DNA of 39,646 nt, from positions 4,322,272-4,361,917 of the forward strand of contig NC_090619.1 in the NCBI RefSeq assembly GCF_004359215.1, given 5' to 3'. Position 1 is the first letter of the stretch, and each line of letters begins with the position of its first letter. This stretch comes from Bremia lactucae (taxonomy: Eukaryota; Oomycota; Peronosporomycetes; Peronosporales; Peronosporaceae). The notes under the pieces are model-generated. The model saw nothing but the letters and a program-made list of their open reading frames with translations, ran no database searches and had not been told where the DNA came from. Shown piece by piece: positions 39,181 through 39,646 of this stretch. A program made the position numbers and the translations under genes.

Positions 39181-39646
39181 AGACGAGATATGGTTATGGA
39201 ACGCTGATTGTCAGCATCTCTTTGAAGACATCAAACAAAGCTTGATGAAATCGCCCATCTTGGCGATTGCAGATCAAGACAGAAATTTTCATGTCGTCTG
39301 TGACGCCAGCGATTACGCAATCAGCTGTGTGTTAATGCAATACGATACAGACGGCGCGGAGCGTGTCGTCTGTTACCAATCACGTCAGCTGCAACCAGCT
39401 GAACGAAATTACCCAGTGCACGACAAGGAACGAAATGAAATATGCACTGGATAAAATTAGGGTATATCTCCGAGGAGATAGACCGTTCATCGTTTATACG
39501 GACCATGCGTCATTACGCACGGCCGTAACAGCCCATATCTCTCGCAAAGAATGGCGAGGTGGCTATCCTTCTTCACGGAGTATAACTTCTCCGTGGAATA
39601 TAATCCAGGACGGCTTAATGTCGTCGCTGATGTGTTGTCACGCCGA
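39181..39646 (+). pseudogene. C2 RNase H, cut at the window end
   Basis: FHVVCDASDYAISCVLMQYD, VCYQSRQLQPAERNYPVHDK, then after a frameshift near 39435 FIVYTDHASLRTAV and EYNPGRLNVVADVLSRR at the very end. A one-base shift near 39550 breaks the ARWL motif. The last residues correspond to the first residues of the window. Confidence 0.86.

Larger units (their letters stand above)
35275..39646 (+). mobile_element. Element C2: Ty3/Gypsy copy from 5' LTR to RNase H, cut by the window end
   Basis: LTR, degenerate primer site, gag, protease, linker, RT and RNase H in plus orientation; integrase and the rest lie outside. It is related to C1 throughout, in the opposite direction. Confidence 0.87.

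Overview
The window looks like nuclear DNA of a filamentous eukaryote, most likely an oomycete of the Phytophthora/downy-mildew type. The reasons are short introns (52 to 71 nt) with GT-AG ends, a PH plus pathogen-related NTF2-like fusion protein, a nuclear Der/EngA GTPase with an organelle-targeting N-terminus, and a dense load of Ty3/Gypsy chromovirus elements with a chromodomain and a Y-F-D-D reverse transcriptase. The genus is not fixed by the sequence.

Layout: 1-2849, 3' end of a plus-strand Gypsy element (A1), with an intact 359-codon ORF on the opposite strand. 2850-7397, a minus-strand Gypsy element (B1) with its 5' LTR and a lightly damaged gag-pol. 7398-14333, the only host-gene island: a PH/NTF2-like gene (8819-11104 +), a small zinc-finger gene with one intron (11999-12306 +) and a convergent Der/EngA GTPase gene with two introns (14214-12391 -). 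14334-18975, a Gypsy element (A2) whose 5' LTR is split by a Mutator-like transposon (14386-16886). 18976-21575, a minus-strand Gypsy fragment (D). About 21580-26460, a plus-strand element (B2). 26464-33154, a minus-strand element (C1) with its 5' LTR. 33155-35035, the 3' end of a third B element (B3) plus a head-to-head LTR. 35275-39646, a plus-strand element (C2) running off the end. Element names A to D are mine, given by sequence similarity inside the window.

Two things go beyond a routine transposon graveyard. First, both Gypsy lineages carry an accessory gene on the strand opposite to pol, starting just inside the 3' LTR and running back into or over the chromodomain codons. The A/C version (1650-2729 and 26472-27744) has a conserved N-terminal core and a coiled-coil C-terminus. 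The B version (26101-26460 and 33325-34354) is different or very distantly related. Second, the elements are packed with perfect short inverted repeats (arms 7 to 17 bp, mostly short loops), far above chance by a rough estimate. Homologous hairpins in different copies differ by matched changes on both arms, which suggests structure selection or template-switch copying during reverse transcription.

The host genes work independently of each other: organellar ribosome assembly (EngA), probable membrane lipid binding (PH/NTF2-like) and a small nuclear-type zinc-finger protein. The Gypsy genes form the usual gag-protease-RT-RNase H-integrase-chromodomain sequence, mostly broken.
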